Origin: Vreelandella jeotgali Hwa | Lineage (GTDB): Bacteria > Pseudomonadota > Gammaproteobacteria > Pseudomonadales > Halomonadaceae | NCBI RefSeq assembly: GCF_000334215.1 | Contig: NZ_AMQY01000014.1 | Span: 186,001 to 250,000, forward strand | Direction of reading: 5' to 3' | DNA length: 64,000 nucleotides | Part shown: positions 38,035 to 47,227 of the stretch, one piece after another | Layout of the letters: each line of letters begins with the position of its first letter | Position numbering within the stretch: position 1 is the first letter of the stretch | Made by a program: the position numbers and the translations under genes | Notes under the pieces: model-generated | Databases searched by the model: none | What the model saw: the letters and a program-made list of their open reading frames with translations, nothing else | What the model was told of the DNA's origin: nothing

Positions 38035-38062
38035 GGCCCTGGAAGACCGCTGTCTTCGGGCC
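38035..38062 (-). promoter_or_regulatory. Stable leader hairpin of groES
   Basis: GGCCC and GGGCC, then GAAGAC and GTCTTC, form an 11-bp stem with a 2-nt bulge and a 4-nt loop. It lies about 20-50 nt after the expected heat-shock start site. It has no T tract, so it is more likely a stability element than a terminator. Confidence 0.6.
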
Positions 38063-38089
38063 TTGGCCGCCTTTTCGCGCTGCTTCAAA

Positions 38090-38117
38090 AAATGGGGGCT
38101 GGCACTATCCTTTCAAG
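38090..38117 (-). promoter_or_regulatory. Sigma-32 heat-shock promoter of groES-groEL
   Basis: On the minus strand CTTGAAA (38117-38111), a 13-bp spacer and CCCCATTT (38097-38090) match the E. coli heat-shock consensus at every position. Confidence 0.9.
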
Positions 38118-38171
38118 GGGGAGACAGCAAAAAAAAATCGGCTTTTTTCATCCCGTTGGCCGTCTCTCCGG

Positions 38172-38702
38172 TCAGCGCCGACGAAACGCTTCGTCCCGGG
38201 CAATAAAGTCGCCTTCCAGGGGTTCGTCGGCGGATTGACGCTGTCCCGGGTTGCGGGCGCGGCGCCCTGACGCGGCGTTCCACTCGTGGGCTCCCTGCGA
38301 TGTGCGGCCGCCGGAGGTATAGCTGCCTGACGCGTCTGTGGCGCTGAAGCGCGCCCGGAAGCCCAGCCAGACCAGCAGTTTGAGCAGCAGGCGCCGGGCG
38401 TCGGGGATCAGGCAGGCGAGGCCGATGGCATCGGACAAAAAGCCCGGCGCCATGAGAAGCGCGCCGCCAAAAATCAGCGCGGCGCCGGTCAGCAGCTCGG
38501 TAGAGGGCACTTCGCCGGCGTTGAAGCGTTCCCGCGCCCGGGCAAAGGTATAGGCGCCTTCGCGGCGTATCAGGTGCAGCCCGCCGATACCGGTCACCAT
38601 GACCAGCAGCAGGGTTGCCAGCAGCCCGATCTGGCCGCCGACGCTGAACAGCACGACAAAGTCCAGCAGGGTAAACAGGGAAATGAACACCAGAATTGGC
38701 AT
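38172..38702 (-). CDS. fxsA: FxsA-family membrane protein
   Basis: 176-aa cytoplasmic-membrane protein. FxsA in E. coli, when overproduced, relieves F-plasmid exclusion of phage T7; its normal role is unknown. It has an N-terminal hydrophobic region of about four helices (MPILVFISLFTLLDFVVLF; GLLATLLLVMVTGIGGLHLI; LLTGAALIFGGALLMAPGFL) and the family motif GALLMAPGFLSDAIG. The C-terminal 60 residues are polar. GGAG precedes the ATG at 38702; upstream open frame to 38801 is not supported. It lies just upstream of groES, as in many relatives. Confidence 0.9.
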   Translation of the reverse strand: MPILVFISLFTLLDFVVLFSVGGQIGLLATLLLVMVTGIGGLHLIRREGAYTFARARERFNAGEVPSTELLTGAALIFGGALLMAPGFLSDAIGLACLIPDARRLLLKLLVWLGFRARFSATDASGSYTSGGRTSQGAHEWNAASGRRARNPGQRQSADEPLEGDFIARDEAFRRR

Positions 38703-38855
38703 GGGCTTGCTCCGACTCGCTGTAAAAGCCTGCGGGGTACATGGTGACGCGACACGGCGAACACAAGCGTCCGGGGGGGGGATTTTCGTTATTCCGGCCA
38801 TTACATCCCGTGAGTAGACCGGGATTCTCGCCGTTATATGGCCAGGGAGCCGGGC

Positions 38856-39914
38856 TCAGTCGAAATAATCCTCGGCGCGCTTTTTCTGGAAGTACATCTC
38901 GATGCGCAGCGTCATGGCCCAGCGCGGGTGATAGTGGGTGTCGCGCTGGAAGTGCAGCTCGGGAATCACGTCGGCAAAGAGAACGCCCTTGTGCAGGTCG
39001 CGCCGGTAGCGGGTTTGCAGATAGTAGTCGGTCATGCGCGGGTTCGAGGCGCTTTCGCCGATGGCCAGGGCGGAATAGCGCAGCGCACTGCGATCGTTGA
39101 GCCGGTGATTAAGCTCGGCGGTTTCGCTGTACTCCAGGGTGTCTTCCGTTTCACGCCACTGCACGTTGGTGACGAATCGCAGGTGGCGCCGTTTGCTCAA
39201 CGAGCGTCCGACATCCCAGCGCGTGCGGGCGGAATAGCCATCGTTGTTGAACCAGGAAACACGGTTGTTGGATTCCAGCTGCCAGGGGCCGTCGTTCAGC
39301 CGCCACAGGCGCTTGCTGGTGAGGCGCACGTAGGGGTCCAGCGGCAGATGCAGACGCACACCCGCGCCAAGGTGATGGTTCCAGCGCTTGCGCTTGTCGT
39401 GTTTTTCCAGCCAGCCAAGACCCAGGGTAGAAGTGCGGCGGTCGCGCTGGTCGTTGGCCAGCCGGCCCGAGCCCTGCTCGGCAAGCGTGCCCTGTGATTC
39501 CTCGGGATCGCTTTCAATGATCAGGCGCAAGCGCTCTTCTGCCGTCGGCAGGTCGATCCGATAGCGCAGGTTGAAGTCGTTGTTGAAGCCCTCGCCTTCC
39601 ATCCAGTCGAGTTCCTGACCCACCCGAATGTAGGACTCGTTATCGACCTCGTGGCTGCCTTGCGTGCTGAAAAAGTTGTCGATACTCCGCGAGGTGTTAT
39701 CGACCCAGTTGCCGACTCGCTGACGGGCAGGGTCGATGTTTTCTCCGGCCCATTGGGGCAGGTCGGTATCCGGCGCGTCGGCGTCCGTGCCGGCTGCATC
39801 GTCGGCATAGCCGGGCGAGGTCAGCGCCAGGCTGCCCAGCAGTAGGGCGCCTGTAAGCCAGGTGTCGAGGCGTAATGCAGCAGCGCGTAATCTCATGCGG
39901 TAGTTATCGGCCAT
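38856..39914 (-). CDS. Putative outer-membrane beta-barrel protein, function unknown
   Basis: 352 aa from the ATG at 39914 (alternatives 39968 and 39896; none has a clear ribosome site). A signal peptide near residues 7-35 ends SPGYA. The mature part has many alternating aromatic/polar strands (YIRVGQELDWM, FNLRYRIDLP, RVSWFNNDGYSARTRWDV, HLRFVTNVQWRETEDTLEYS, YYLQTRYRRDLHKGVLFADV) and ends in short alternating strands with a C-terminal phenylalanine-containing EDYFD. That pattern suits an outer-membrane barrel. I recognise no named family. It stands alone between fxsA and tRNA-Leu. Confidence 0.8.
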   Translation of the reverse strand: MADNYRMRLRAAALRLDTWLTGALLLGSLALTSPGYADDAAGTDADAPDTDLPQWAGENIDPARQRVGNWVDNTSRSIDNFFSTQGSHEVDNESYIRVGQELDWMEGEGFNNDFNLRYRIDLPTAEERLRLIIESDPEESQGTLAEQGSGRLANDQRDRRTSTLGLGWLEKHDKRKRWNHHLGAGVRLHLPLDPYVRLTSKRLWRLNDGPWQLESNNRVSWFNNDGYSARTRWDVGRSLSKRRHLRFVTNVQWRETEDTLEYSETAELNHRLNDRSALRYSALAIGESASNPRMTDYYLQTRYRRDLHKGVLFADVIPELHFQRDTHYHPRWAMTLRIEMYFQKKRAEDYFD

Positions 39915-40112
39915 TGGAGCGGTACGGTGCCGGCGCGGTCGCTGCGTCGGAGGCGAGCGAGTCATCAATCAACAGCCGTCGGGAGGCTGGCGTTTGCGTG
40001 GGTCTGCTTCGAGGGGCTGTCTTCGGACGTCCGTATGACAGGAAAATCTACGAAAAAAGCCGAATCAAAAGCGGCTTTGCGAAGACGTAATATGCTGAAA
40101 AGCATGAAAATA

Positions 40113-40197
40113 TGGTGCGGATGGGGAGACTTGAACTCCCACGCCTAGCGGCACTAGAACCTAAATCTAGCGTGTCTACCAATTCCACCACATCCGC
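40113..40197 (-). tRNA. tRNA-Leu (TAG)
   Basis: 85-nt class II tRNA: acceptor GCGGATG/CATCCGC, anticodon stem-loop CTAGA-TTTAGGT-TCTAG with anticodon TAG, a long variable arm, T-arm GGGAG TTCAAGT CTCCC, and an encoded CCA. A short hairpin (ATGCT-TTTC-AGCAT) follows it and may end transcription. Confidence 0.97.
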
Positions 40198-40210
40198 AGA
40201 ATGGCTGCAC

Positions 40211-40238
40211 ATCGTACGCGTTATTCGGCTAAAGTCAA
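40211..40238 (-). promoter_or_regulatory. Promoter of tRNA-Leu
   Basis: On the minus strand TTGACT (40238-40233), a 16-bp spacer and TACGAT (40216-40211), 13 bases before the tRNA 5' end. Confidence 0.7.
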
Positions 40239-40292
40239 TGTGACGTCGGGCATGGAAGGCCGTTGGCAGTCGCTTCACAGGGAGGAAGGCAA

Positions 40293-41003
40293 ATGCAGTT
40301 TAACGTAGCCGGACCGCTGGCAGCACTGGAGCGGGCGCTGCATCGCGCCATGCCCGGCTACTGCGCGTTTTGCCTGGGTAAAACGGCGCCGGGGAAAAGC
40401 TGGTGTCTGCCCTGCTACCGGGAGCTTGCCTGGCATTTGGGTGGCTGTCGCGTCTGCGCTGAGCCCCTGGGCGGCCGGACGGCAATATGCCGGCATTGCC
40501 GCGAGCACCCGCCGGCGTTTGACCGTGTTCAGGCGCCGCTGCTGTATCGCGGTGCCGTGACCCGTCTGGTACAGGACTTCAAGTTTCAGGCCTCACCCCG
40601 AGCCGGTATCCTGCTGTGCGAGCTGTTTGTTTCAGCGCTGGGGCCTTGCGACGCCCAGGCGCTGTTGCCGGTGCCGCTGCATCCCGACCGAGCGCGTGAG
40701 CGCGGCTTCAACCAGTCGCAGTGGCTGGCCGAGCGGCTGGGGTCGCGTTTGCAACTGCCGGTCGCGCAGGCGCTGCGCCGGGTGGATACGCCCAGCCAGC
40801 GTGCGCTGTCACGCCCGGCGCGGTTTGCCAACATGGACGAGGCCTTTACGCTGCTTGGGGCGCTTCCCGCCCGGGTCGCCATCGTGGATGACGTGGTGAC
40901 CACCGGGGCGACGGTCAACGCCCTGGCGCGGGCCGCACGCCGGGCCGGGGCTCGCCGTGTGACAATTTATGCCCTGGCGCGTACATCGCTGGCCTTGTCT
41001 TGA
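40293..41003 (+). CDS. comF: ComF-family phosphoribosyltransferase-like protein
   Basis: 236-aa protein (ComF/GntX type) linked to DNA uptake and use. The N-terminal double zinc-binding region has CAFC near 24, CLPC near 38, CRVC near 52 and CRHC near 66. The C-terminal PRTase fold carries the PRPP motif VAIVDDVVTTGATVNALA near 203. GGAGG precedes the ATG at 40293; a TTG at 40263 is less likely. srkA follows after 34 bases, so they may be co-transcribed. Confidence 0.92.
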   Translation: MQFNVAGPLAALERALHRAMPGYCAFCLGKTAPGKSWCLPCYRELAWHLGGCRVCAEPLGGRTAICRHCREHPPAFDRVQAPLLYRGAVTRLVQDFKFQASPRAGILLCELFVSALGPCDAQALLPVPLHPDRARERGFNQSQWLAERLGSRLQLPVAQALRRVDTPSQRALSRPARFANMDEAFTLLGALPARVAIVDDVVTTGATVNALARAARRAGARRVTIYALARTSLALS

Positions 41004-41037
41004 TAAACTGGGCCTTTTATCCATTGCCGAGGCGCCC

Positions 41038-42012
41038 ATGACTCATGTATTTGCCGCGCTATCGCCGACGACGATTGTGGCGGCGCTGGAATCCGTCGGG
41101 ATGGCGCCGGCGGGCGAACCCTTTGCCTTGAACAGCTACGAAAACCGCGTGCTGCTGTTCCGCGATGATGATCGCTGCGGCTGGGTGGCCAAGTTTTACC
41201 GGCCCGAACGCTGGTCGACGGCGGTCATTCAGGAAGAACATGACTACTTGCTGGAACTGGCGGCGGCGGGCGTTGGCGTGGCCGCGCCGCTGCGCCTGGC
41301 AGGCGGGCAAACGCTGCATCATTTCGGCGGCTTTGATTTTGCGCTGTTTTCCCAGCAGCCGGGGCAGGCCCCCGAGCTCGAGGAGCCTGCCCATCTGTTT
41401 GCCCTGGGCGAGGTGCTGGGGCATTTGCACGGAGTAGCCGACCGCCGGGCCTTTGTTCATCGCCCGACGCTTGAGCTGGCCTCGGGGGCGGCCCGGGCCA
41501 GCGATGAGGTGCTCGCGAGCGGCTGGTTGAACGCCGATCAGCGGCGAGCCTATGAGCGCGTGGCGGGGCATCTGGTCGAAAAGCTGGAAGGTTACGCTAC
41601 GCCGCCGGCTGACATGATCCGCTGCCACGGCGACTGCCATTTGGGCAATATCCTGGGGCGCGACGAGGTGTTTACCCTGGTGGATTTCGACGACTGCCTG
41701 ATGGCGCCGGCGATGCAGGATATCTGGATGCTGCTGTCGATTAACGACCCGGCATCCTGGCAGGCCCGTCTGAGCGAAATTCGCGAGGGATACGAAGAGC
41801 ACCGCGAGTTCCCCGGCGACGAGCTTTCGCTGATCGAGCCGCTGCGCAGCTATCGCCTGATGCGCTACAGCGCCTGGCTGGTTGCCCGCTGGCAGGACCC
41901 CGCCTTCCCGGCGGCCTTTCCGTGGCTGGCCGAAAGCGGCTACGTGGACAGCCACATCCGCGAGCTGGAGCAGCAGCGAATGTGGCTGGATTCGTCGCGC
42001 TGGCTTGGCTGA
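41038..42012 (+). CDS. srkA: Stress response kinase A (YihE family)
   Basis: 324-aa APH-like serine/threonine kinase; the E. coli homologue counters stress-induced death pathways. ATP lysine in GWVAKFYRPERW near 52, catalytic loop IRCHGDCHLGNIL near 198, metal-binding LVDFDDCLMAPAMQDIW near 218. All active residues are present, and the length equals E. coli SrkA (328 aa). In E. coli it is paired with dsbA, which is not seen here. Confidence 0.94.
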   Translation: MTHVFAALSPTTIVAALESVGMAPAGEPFALNSYENRVLLFRDDDRCGWVAKFYRPERWSTAVIQEEHDYLLELAAAGVGVAAPLRLAGGQTLHHFGGFDFALFSQQPGQAPELEEPAHLFALGEVLGHLHGVADRRAFVHRPTLELASGAARASDEVLASGWLNADQRRAYERVAGHLVEKLEGYATPPADMIRCHGDCHLGNILGRDEVFTLVDFDDCLMAPAMQDIWMLLSINDPASWQARLSEIREGYEEHREFPGDELSLIEPLRSYRLMRYSAWLVARWQDPAFPAAFPWLAESGYVDSHIRELEQQRMWLDSSRWLG

Positions 42013-42057
42013 CCGGGGCTGACAGGTCAGGGGCTGAAGGGCGGCGGGCCGACAGCT

Positions 42058-42654
42058 TCAGTTGCCGGCTTCGGGATCGGGGCGCTCCTCGGGGATCGGG
42101 TTGGCCACGCCGTCGCCGTTGGCCTGCCGGCGCTCCTTGTTGATTTCCGCCGAGGGGTTGCGCTGCTCGGTAATATCCAGCGGCGATTCCAGAGTCAGCG
42201 TAAAGGTATGGCCTGAATCCAGCTTGCAGGCGCCGGTGTCGCAGCCGATGCCGTAATTGCCGTCATCCCCGTATACCGAGGCGTCAAGCTCGCCGGAAAA
42301 GATCGAGCTGTCGGCCGCATCGGTTTCGATGCAGGTGACGTCGTGGGGCTGAATCCGGATACGTGCATCATGGCGCTGGGCGTCGCCGACGATCACGCAG
42401 TATTCGGGCAGGGTATGCGACGCCTGGTTGAGATCCGCGGGTCGCAGGAGAATCCCTTCCTGGCGGGCATCATCGCCGGCCAGGCTCAGGGTATCGACCA
42501 GCTCGACGCCGACGGACGTATCGGCCGGCAGCGATAGCGTATCAGCGGCTTGCGCCAGCGGTGCCATCAGCAGCGCCGCGGCCAGTGCGGCCGTTCGGCC
42601 CGTTGCGCCGGTGAGCAAAGAGGTCGGTGTCGTGGGCGTCCTGGGTAAAGGCAT
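42058..42654 (-). CDS. Secreted protein of unknown function
   Basis: 198 aa. A signal peptide is clear (residues 1-36, ends PLAQA), so the product should be periplasmic. The mature part has four cysteines (near 84, 107, 138 and 142; CVIVG, CIETD, GIGCDTGACKLD), which could form two disulfides, and a low-complexity charged tail. GAGAG stands 6 bases before the ATG. I recognise no family. It is flanked by srkA (convergent) and the folE leader (divergent). Confidence 0.75.
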   Translation of the reverse strand: MPLPRTPTTPTSLLTGATGRTAALAAALLMAPLAQAADTLSLPADTSVGVELVDTLSLAGDDARQEGILLRPADLNQASHTLPEYCVIVGDAQRHDARIRIQPHDVTCIETDAADSSIFSGELDASVYGDDGNYGIGCDTGACKLDSGHTFTLTLESPLDITEQRNPSAEINKERRQANGDGVANPIPEERPDPEAGN

Positions 42655-43001
42655 AGCGTTCTCTCGCGATTGGTGACGGCGGAAAAGCCTGAGATGATAA
42701 GGTTATAATATCACAGTATGAGGTTTTGCCGCGGGGGCGTCGCGGCACTCTGCCGCATCCTGATTTTCTGCCTGCGGCACTATTTTTTGCCGATGGCACC
42801 ATTTTTGCCTATGGCTTCGTTGTTTGCCTGCGGCATCTCTGCATACGGCATACAGCGACCGTTGATCAAGCCATCAGCCACGATCAAGCCATTGAAGCAT
42901 TATTCATCCATCATTCATTAACAGCACGCAATGCCAACACGCATTGCCAACATAAGCGCCATGACGGATCAGCCATGGATAGCGTATCAACGAGGCCGCA
43001 C
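42655..43001. other. Long folE upstream region, repeat-rich
   Basis: 347 bases between the secreted protein and folE. It holds a TATAAT-like box at about 42704-42712 and several families of short tandem repeats (see the repeat entry). The folE frame is open through most of it, but the codons look unlike a gene and no ribosome site supports an earlier start. Confidence 0.6.
42764..42849. repeat. Five degenerate ~18-nt tandem repeats upstream of folE
   Basis: Five consecutive units ending in GGC: 42764-42778, 42779-42797, 42798-42815, 42816-42834 and 42835-42849, all variations of ATTTTTGCCTATGGC. Nearby, GATCAAGCCAT occurs twice (42864, 42882), and ACGCAATGCCAAC is followed by ACGCATTGCCAAC near 42925-42951. 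Confidence 0.8.
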
Positions 43002-43553
43002 ATGACCGATGACATTGCCCATCACTACCGCCATATCATGCAGCAACTCGGGGAGAATCCCGACCGTGAAGGGCTCAAGGATACGCCCGACCGCGCCGCC
43101 CGGGCGATGGAGTTTCTCACCGCCGGCTATCACCAGTCGCTGGACGAAGTGGTCAACGGCGCGGTATTTGATTCCGGGACCGATGAAATGGTGCTGGTCA
43201 AGGATATCGAACTGTATTCCATCTGCGAACACCACCTGCTGCCGTTTATCGGCAAGTGCCACGTTGCCTACCTGCCCAACGGCAAGGTGCTGGGGCTGTC
43301 CAAGTTTGCCCGGATTACCGACATGTTTGCCCGCCGGCTGCAGATTCAGGAAAACCTCGCTCTGCAGATTGCCGAGGCGGTGCAAGAGGTGACCAATGCC
43401 CGGGGCGTGGCGGTCGTGATCGAGGCGCAGCACCTGTGCATGATGATGCGCGGCGTGGAAAAGCAGAACTCCAGCATGTCGTCGTCGGTGATGCTCGGGG
43501 CTTTCCGCAACAAGCCGTCTACCCGCCAGGAATTTCTGACGCTGATCAGCTGA
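43002..43553 (+). CDS. folE: GTP cyclohydrolase I
   Basis: 183-aa enzyme making dihydroneopterin triphosphate from GTP, the first step of tetrahydrofolate synthesis. The zinc ligands are C75 and H78 ([20 protein letters not shown]) and C146 ([19 protein letters not shown]). The ATG at 43002 has GAGG six bases upstream; an ATG at 42975 is weaker. The length fits the short bacterial type. It stands alone behind a repeat-rich leader. Confidence 0.95.
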   Translation: MTDDIAHHYRHIMQQLGENPDREGLKDTPDRAARAMEFLTAGYHQSLDEVVNGAVFDSGTDEMVLVKDIELYSICEHHLLPFIGKCHVAYLPNGKVLGLSKFARITDMFARRLQIQENLALQIAEAVQEVTNARGVAVVIEAQHLCMMMRGVEKQNSSMSSSVMLGAFRNKPSTRQEFLTLIS

Positions 43554-43682
43554 TGGCGGCTGTCTGCGCCTTATGTCGGGGTGGCGAAAGCCACTGTTCG
43601 CCTTGGTGGATACCCGTATTTCGTTTTAGCATGCAGTCAACGGTTTTTATGCTCAATACCATCATCCGGTCGGGAGTCCGTC

Positions 43683-45140
43683 ATGGAACCGCTTAAAGAA
43701 ACCCAGCTTTACTGTCCGTTTGCGTATATCGACGGCAGCTGGGTCGCCGCCGACGGCGGTGAGCAAATCAGCGTTTACAACCCTGCCACCGCCGAAGTGG
43801 TCGGCAACGTGCCGCGTCTGGGGGCATCCGAAACCCACCGCGCCATTGAGGCGGCCGATGCGGCGCTGCCGGCCTGGCGCGCGATGACCGCACAGCAGCG
43901 CGGCGATCTGCTGCTCAAGTGGTATGACCTGATGCTGGAGCATCAGCACGATCTGGCCATCCTGATGACCCACGAGCAGGGCAAGCCGCTCAAGGAAGCC
44001 GAGGGCGAAATTGCCTACGCAGCGAGCTTTCTCCGCTGGTTTGCCGAGGAAGGGCGCCGGGTCTACGGCGAGACGATTCCGCCGGCCAAAGCCGACCAGC
44101 GCATTGTCGTGACCCGGCACCCGGTGGGCGTGGTGGGTGCGATTACGCCGTGGAATTTCCCCGCCGCGATGATTACCCGCAAGGCCGGCGCCGCGCTGGC
44201 TGCGGGCTGTACCATGGTGCTCAAGCCGGCGAGCCAGACGCCGTTTTCCGCAACGGCGCTGGCGCTGCTGGCCGAACGCGCCGGGATTCCCCGTGGGGTG
44301 TTCAACGTGGTGCCCGGCACCGCCGGCGAGATCGCCGGTGCCATGACCGAGTCGCCGCGCGTGCGCAAGATCACCTTCACCGGCTCGACCGCCGTGGGCA
44401 GCCGGCTGATGGCGCAGGCAGCCGAAAACGTCCAGAAGATTTCGCTGGAGCTGGGGGGTAACGCGCCCTTTATCGTGTTCGAGGATGCCGATCTGGACGC
44501 CGCCGTGGAGGGGGCGATGGCCGCCAAGTTTCGCAACGCCGGCCAGACCTGTATCTGCACCAACCGCTTTCTGGTGCAGTCCAGCGTGGTCAACGCCTTT
44601 TGCGAAAAGCTCGCGGTGGCCATGCACAGCGAGCTGCACGTCGGCGACGGCGAGAAGGACGGCATCAATATCGGCCCGCTGATCGATGAAGCCGCCGTCC
44701 GCAAGGTCAGCGAACACGTCCAGGATGCGGTCGACAAGGGCGCCGAGCTGATGCTGGGCGGGCATCCGCACCCGCTGGGCGGCAACTTCTTTTCGCCCAC
44801 GCTGATCAGCGCTGCCGGCCCCGAGATGCGGGTCGCCAGCGAAGAAACCTTTGGCCCGCTGGCGGCCGTCTTCCCGTTTGACGACGAGGACAGCGCCATC
44901 GAGATGGCCAACGATACCCGCTACGGCCTGGCGTCGTACTTCTATTCGCAGAACCTGGCGCGGGTGTGGCGCGTCTCCGATGCTCTGGAATACGGCATGG
45001 TGGGTATCAATACCGGCGCGATTTCCAACGCCGCGGCGCCGTTCGGCGGTATGAAAGCCTCGGGACTGGGGCGTGAAGGCGGCCACCAGGGGCTCGACGA
45101 GTATCTGGAAACCAAGTACCTGTGCATGGATATCAGCTAG
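43683..45140 (+). CDS. gabD: NAD(P)-dependent succinate-semialdehyde dehydrogenase
   Basis: 485-aa aldehyde dehydrogenase. Catalytic glutamate E256 (KISLELGGNAPF) and cysteine C290 in GQTCICTNRF, the C-x-C pattern of GabD. Sequence and length match E. coli GabD (482 aa), which oxidises succinate semialdehyde from GABA. Glutarate semialdehyde (DavD role) is an alternative. No gabT is adjacent. GGGAG precedes the ATG at 43683. Confidence 0.9.
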   Translation: MEPLKETQLYCPFAYIDGSWVAADGGEQISVYNPATAEVVGNVPRLGASETHRAIEAADAALPAWRAMTAQQRGDLLLKWYDLMLEHQHDLAILMTHEQGKPLKEAEGEIAYAASFLRWFAEEGRRVYGETIPPAKADQRIVVTRHPVGVVGAITPWNFPAAMITRKAGAALAAGCTMVLKPASQTPFSATALALLAERAGIPRGVFNVVPGTAGEIAGAMTESPRVRKITFTGSTAVGSRLMAQAAENVQKISLELGGNAPFIVFEDADLDAAVEGAMAAKFRNAGQTCICTNRFLVQSSVVNAFCEKLAVAMHSELHVGDGEKDGINIGPLIDEAAVRKVSEHVQDAVDKGAELMLGGHPHPLGGNFFSPTLISAAGPEMRVASEETFGPLAAVFPFDDEDSAIEMANDTRYGLASYFYSQNLARVWRVSDALEYGMVGINTGAISNAAAPFGGMKASGLGREGGHQGLDEYLETKYLCMDIS

Positions 45141-45160
45141 CGTCGCGCTCCTGACGCACC

Positions 45161-45200
45161 AGGCCCCGGCGGCCGTGCATGGCCGCCGGGGCCTTTTTTT
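45161..45200 (+). terminator. Strong terminator behind gabD
   Basis: AGGCCCCGGCGGCC and GGCCGCCGGGGCCT form a perfect 14-bp stem with loop GTGCAT, followed by seven T. The stem can also form on the minus strand, towards purH. Confidence 0.95.
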
Positions 45201-45259
45201 GGTTGGGCGCCGACAGTGCGGGCGGCGGTGCCTGGTACTGAAGAGAGTTCGTACTGGTG

Positions 45260-46840
45260 CTAGTGGCGAAAGTGGCGCATGCCGGTAAACACCATGGCAA
45301 TGCCCGCCTCGTTGGCCGCGTCGATCACTTCGGGGTCGCGCTTTGAGCCCCCGGGCTGGATAACGGCGGTAATGCCCGCGTCGGCAGCGGCTTCGATGCC
45401 GTCGCGGAAGGGGAAAAAGGCATCCGACGCCATGACCGAGCCGGGCACCGTCAGGTTTTCATCGGCCGCCTTGATGCCGGCAATTTTTGCCGAGTAGACG
45501 CGGCTCATCTGGCCCGCGCCCACGCCGATGGTCTGGCCGTTTTGGGCGTAGACGATGGCGTTGGATTTCACGAACTTGCCCACGCGCCAGGCAAACGCCA
45601 GGTCGCTGAGCTCCTGTTGGGTCGGGGCGCGCTTGCTGACGACTTCAAGGTCGTTGCGGCCCACCATGCCCTGGTCGCGTTCCTGCACCAGCAGCCCGCC
45701 GTTGACCCGCTTGTAGTCCAGCGCTGCCGGGGCGTTGTGGCCCGGCCAGCCGGCGCTGGCATCCAGCAGGCGGACGTTGCGCTTTTCCGCGACAACCGCG
45801 GCTGCGTCGCTGTCGATCCCCGGGGCGATGATGACCTCGACAAACTGGCGGTCAACGATGAGCCGCGCGGTATCGACGTCCAGCGCGACGTTAAAGGCAA
45901 TAATGCCGCCAAAGGCGCTGGTGGGATCGGTCTGGAAGGCGCGGTCGTAGGCATCCGCCGCGCTCTCGCCCACGGCCACGCCGCAGGGGTTGGCGTGCTT
46001 GACGATGACGCAGGCGATGTCGGCAAACGACTTGACGCACTCGAAGGCGGCGTCGGTATCGGCAATGTTGTTGAACGACAGCGGCTTGCCCTGACGGATC
46101 CGCGCCGTGGCCACGCCGGGCTCGCTGGCGTTGGGCTCGACGTAGAACGCGGCGTTCTGATGAGGATTTTCCCCGTAGCGCATGTCCTGCTTTTTGCTCA
46201 GCTGCAGGTTGAAGGTGCGCGGAAAGTCGCTGTCCTCGTCCCGGACCCGGCGCCCCAGGTAGTCGGCAATGGCAGCGTCGTAGCCGGCGGTATGCTCAAA
46301 GGCCCGGGCGGCCAGATCAAAGCGCGTCGCGGCACCGATGCAGCCGCTCTCCGCGCGCATTTCCTCGAGCACGCGGTCGTAGTCCTCGACGTTGACCACA
46401 ACGCTTGCGTGCGCGTGATTCTTGGCGCAGGCGCGCACCATGGCCGGGCCGCCGATGTCGATGTTTTCAATGGCGTCGTCGAGCGTGCAGTCGGGGTTGG
46501 CGACGGTATCGGCAAAGGGGTAGAGGTTGACTACTACCATGTCAATCGGCGCGATGTCGTTATCGGCCATGATCGCATCGTCCTGCCCGCGGCGCCCCAG
46601 AATGCCGCCGTGGATTTTGGGGTGCAGGGTCTTGACCCGCCCGTCCATGATTTCCGCAAAGCCGGTGTGCTCGGAAACTTCCGTCACGGGAATTTGGCTG
46701 TCCTGCAGCAGGCGGAAGGTGCCGCCGGTGGACAGCAGCTCGACGCCGTGCTCGTGCAGGCCGCGGGCAAAATCCACCAGGCCGGTTTTATCGGAAACGC
46801 TGAGCAGGGCGCGGCGAACGGGGGGAGGGGTAGTAGCCAT
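45260..46840 (-). CDS. purH: Bifunctional AICAR formyltransferase / IMP cyclohydrolase
   Basis: 526-aa enzyme for the last two steps of IMP synthesis. The N-terminal MGS-like cyclohydrolase domain starts [20 protein letters not shown] and contains [14 protein letters not shown]. The larger AICAR transformylase domain has [11 protein letters not shown] and ends [17 protein letters not shown]. The ATG at 46840 (GAGAG upstream) is chosen over a TTG three bases earlier. It follows fis on the same strand after 90 bases with a 13-bp direct repeat in the gap (46860-46887). Confidence 0.97.
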   Translation of the reverse strand: MATTPPPVRRALLSVSDKTGLVDFARGLHEHGVELLSTGGTFRLLQDSQIPVTEVSEHTGFAEIMDGRVKTLHPKIHGGILGRRGQDDAIMADNDIAPIDMVVVNLYPFADTVANPDCTLDDAIENIDIGGPAMVRACAKNHAHASVVVNVEDYDRVLEEMRAESGCIGAATRFDLAARAFEHTAGYDAAIADYLGRRVRDEDSDFPRTFNLQLSKKQDMRYGENPHQNAAFYVEPNASEPGVATARIRQGKPLSFNNIADTDAAFECVKSFADIACVIVKHANPCGVAVGESAADAYDRAFQTDPTSAFGGIIAFNVALDVDTARLIVDRQFVEVIIAPGIDSDAAAVVAEKRNVRLLDASAGWPGHNAPAALDYKRVNGGLLVQERDQGMVGRNDLEVVSKRAPTQQELSDLAFAWRVGKFVKSNAIVYAQNGQTIGVGAGQMSRVYSAKIAGIKAADENLTVPGSVMASDAFFPFRDGIEAAADAGITAVIQPGGSKRDPEVIDAANEAGIAMVFTGMRHFRH

Positions 46841-46859
46841 CAAACTCTCGTATGCAGTC

Positions 46860-46887
46860 GGTTTACAGGGAACGGGTTTACAGGGAA
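46860..46887. repeat. 13-bp direct repeat in the purH leader
   Basis: GGTTTACAGGGAA occurs at 46860-46872 and 46875-46887 (period 15), 20 bases upstream of the purH start on its template. Confidence 0.85.
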
Positions 46888-46930
46888 TCGCTTAGAGGAC
46901 AGCAGCGACGCCCCGGGGCGCCGCCGTCAA

Positions 46931-47227
46931 TCAGGTCGTGTCGGGATCCAGCAGCCCGCAGGATTTGAGCTTCTTGCGCAGGGTGCCGCGGTTGAGCCCC
47001 AGCACCTGAGCCGCACGGGTCTGGTTATGCGCGGTATATTCCATGACCGAGGCCAGCAACGGGGCTTCCACCTCGGCCATGACCATGGCGTAGAGGTCGC
47101 TGGTTTCGCCACCGTCCAGGTGTTCAAAATAACGCTTCATCGACGCCTCGACGGCATCGCGCAGCGGGCGGGGAGCATCATCATCGCTGGCCCGGGAGGG
47201 CTGCGTGGGTGGCTGTTGATCGGTCAT
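46931..47227 (-). CDS. fis: DNA-binding protein Fis
   Basis: 98-aa nucleoid protein that bends DNA and activates stable-RNA promoters. The C-terminal helix-turn-helix reads [18 protein letters not shown], the Fis signature. Residues 1-25 are acidic and proline-rich. Its start overlaps the dusB stop by 4 bases, the same dusB-fis order as in enterobacteria. Confidence 0.97.
   Translation of the reverse strand: MTDQQPPTQPSRASDDDAPRPLRDAVEASMKRYFEHLDGGETSDLYAMVMAEVEAPLLASVMEYTAHNQTRAAQVLGLNRGTLRKKLKSCGLLDPDTT

Noticed and set aside
38773..38781. A run of nine G as a phase-variation switch upstream of fxsA
   Set aside because: It is outside the coding region and not placed between promoter boxes that I can see. 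It could still be checked for length variation.
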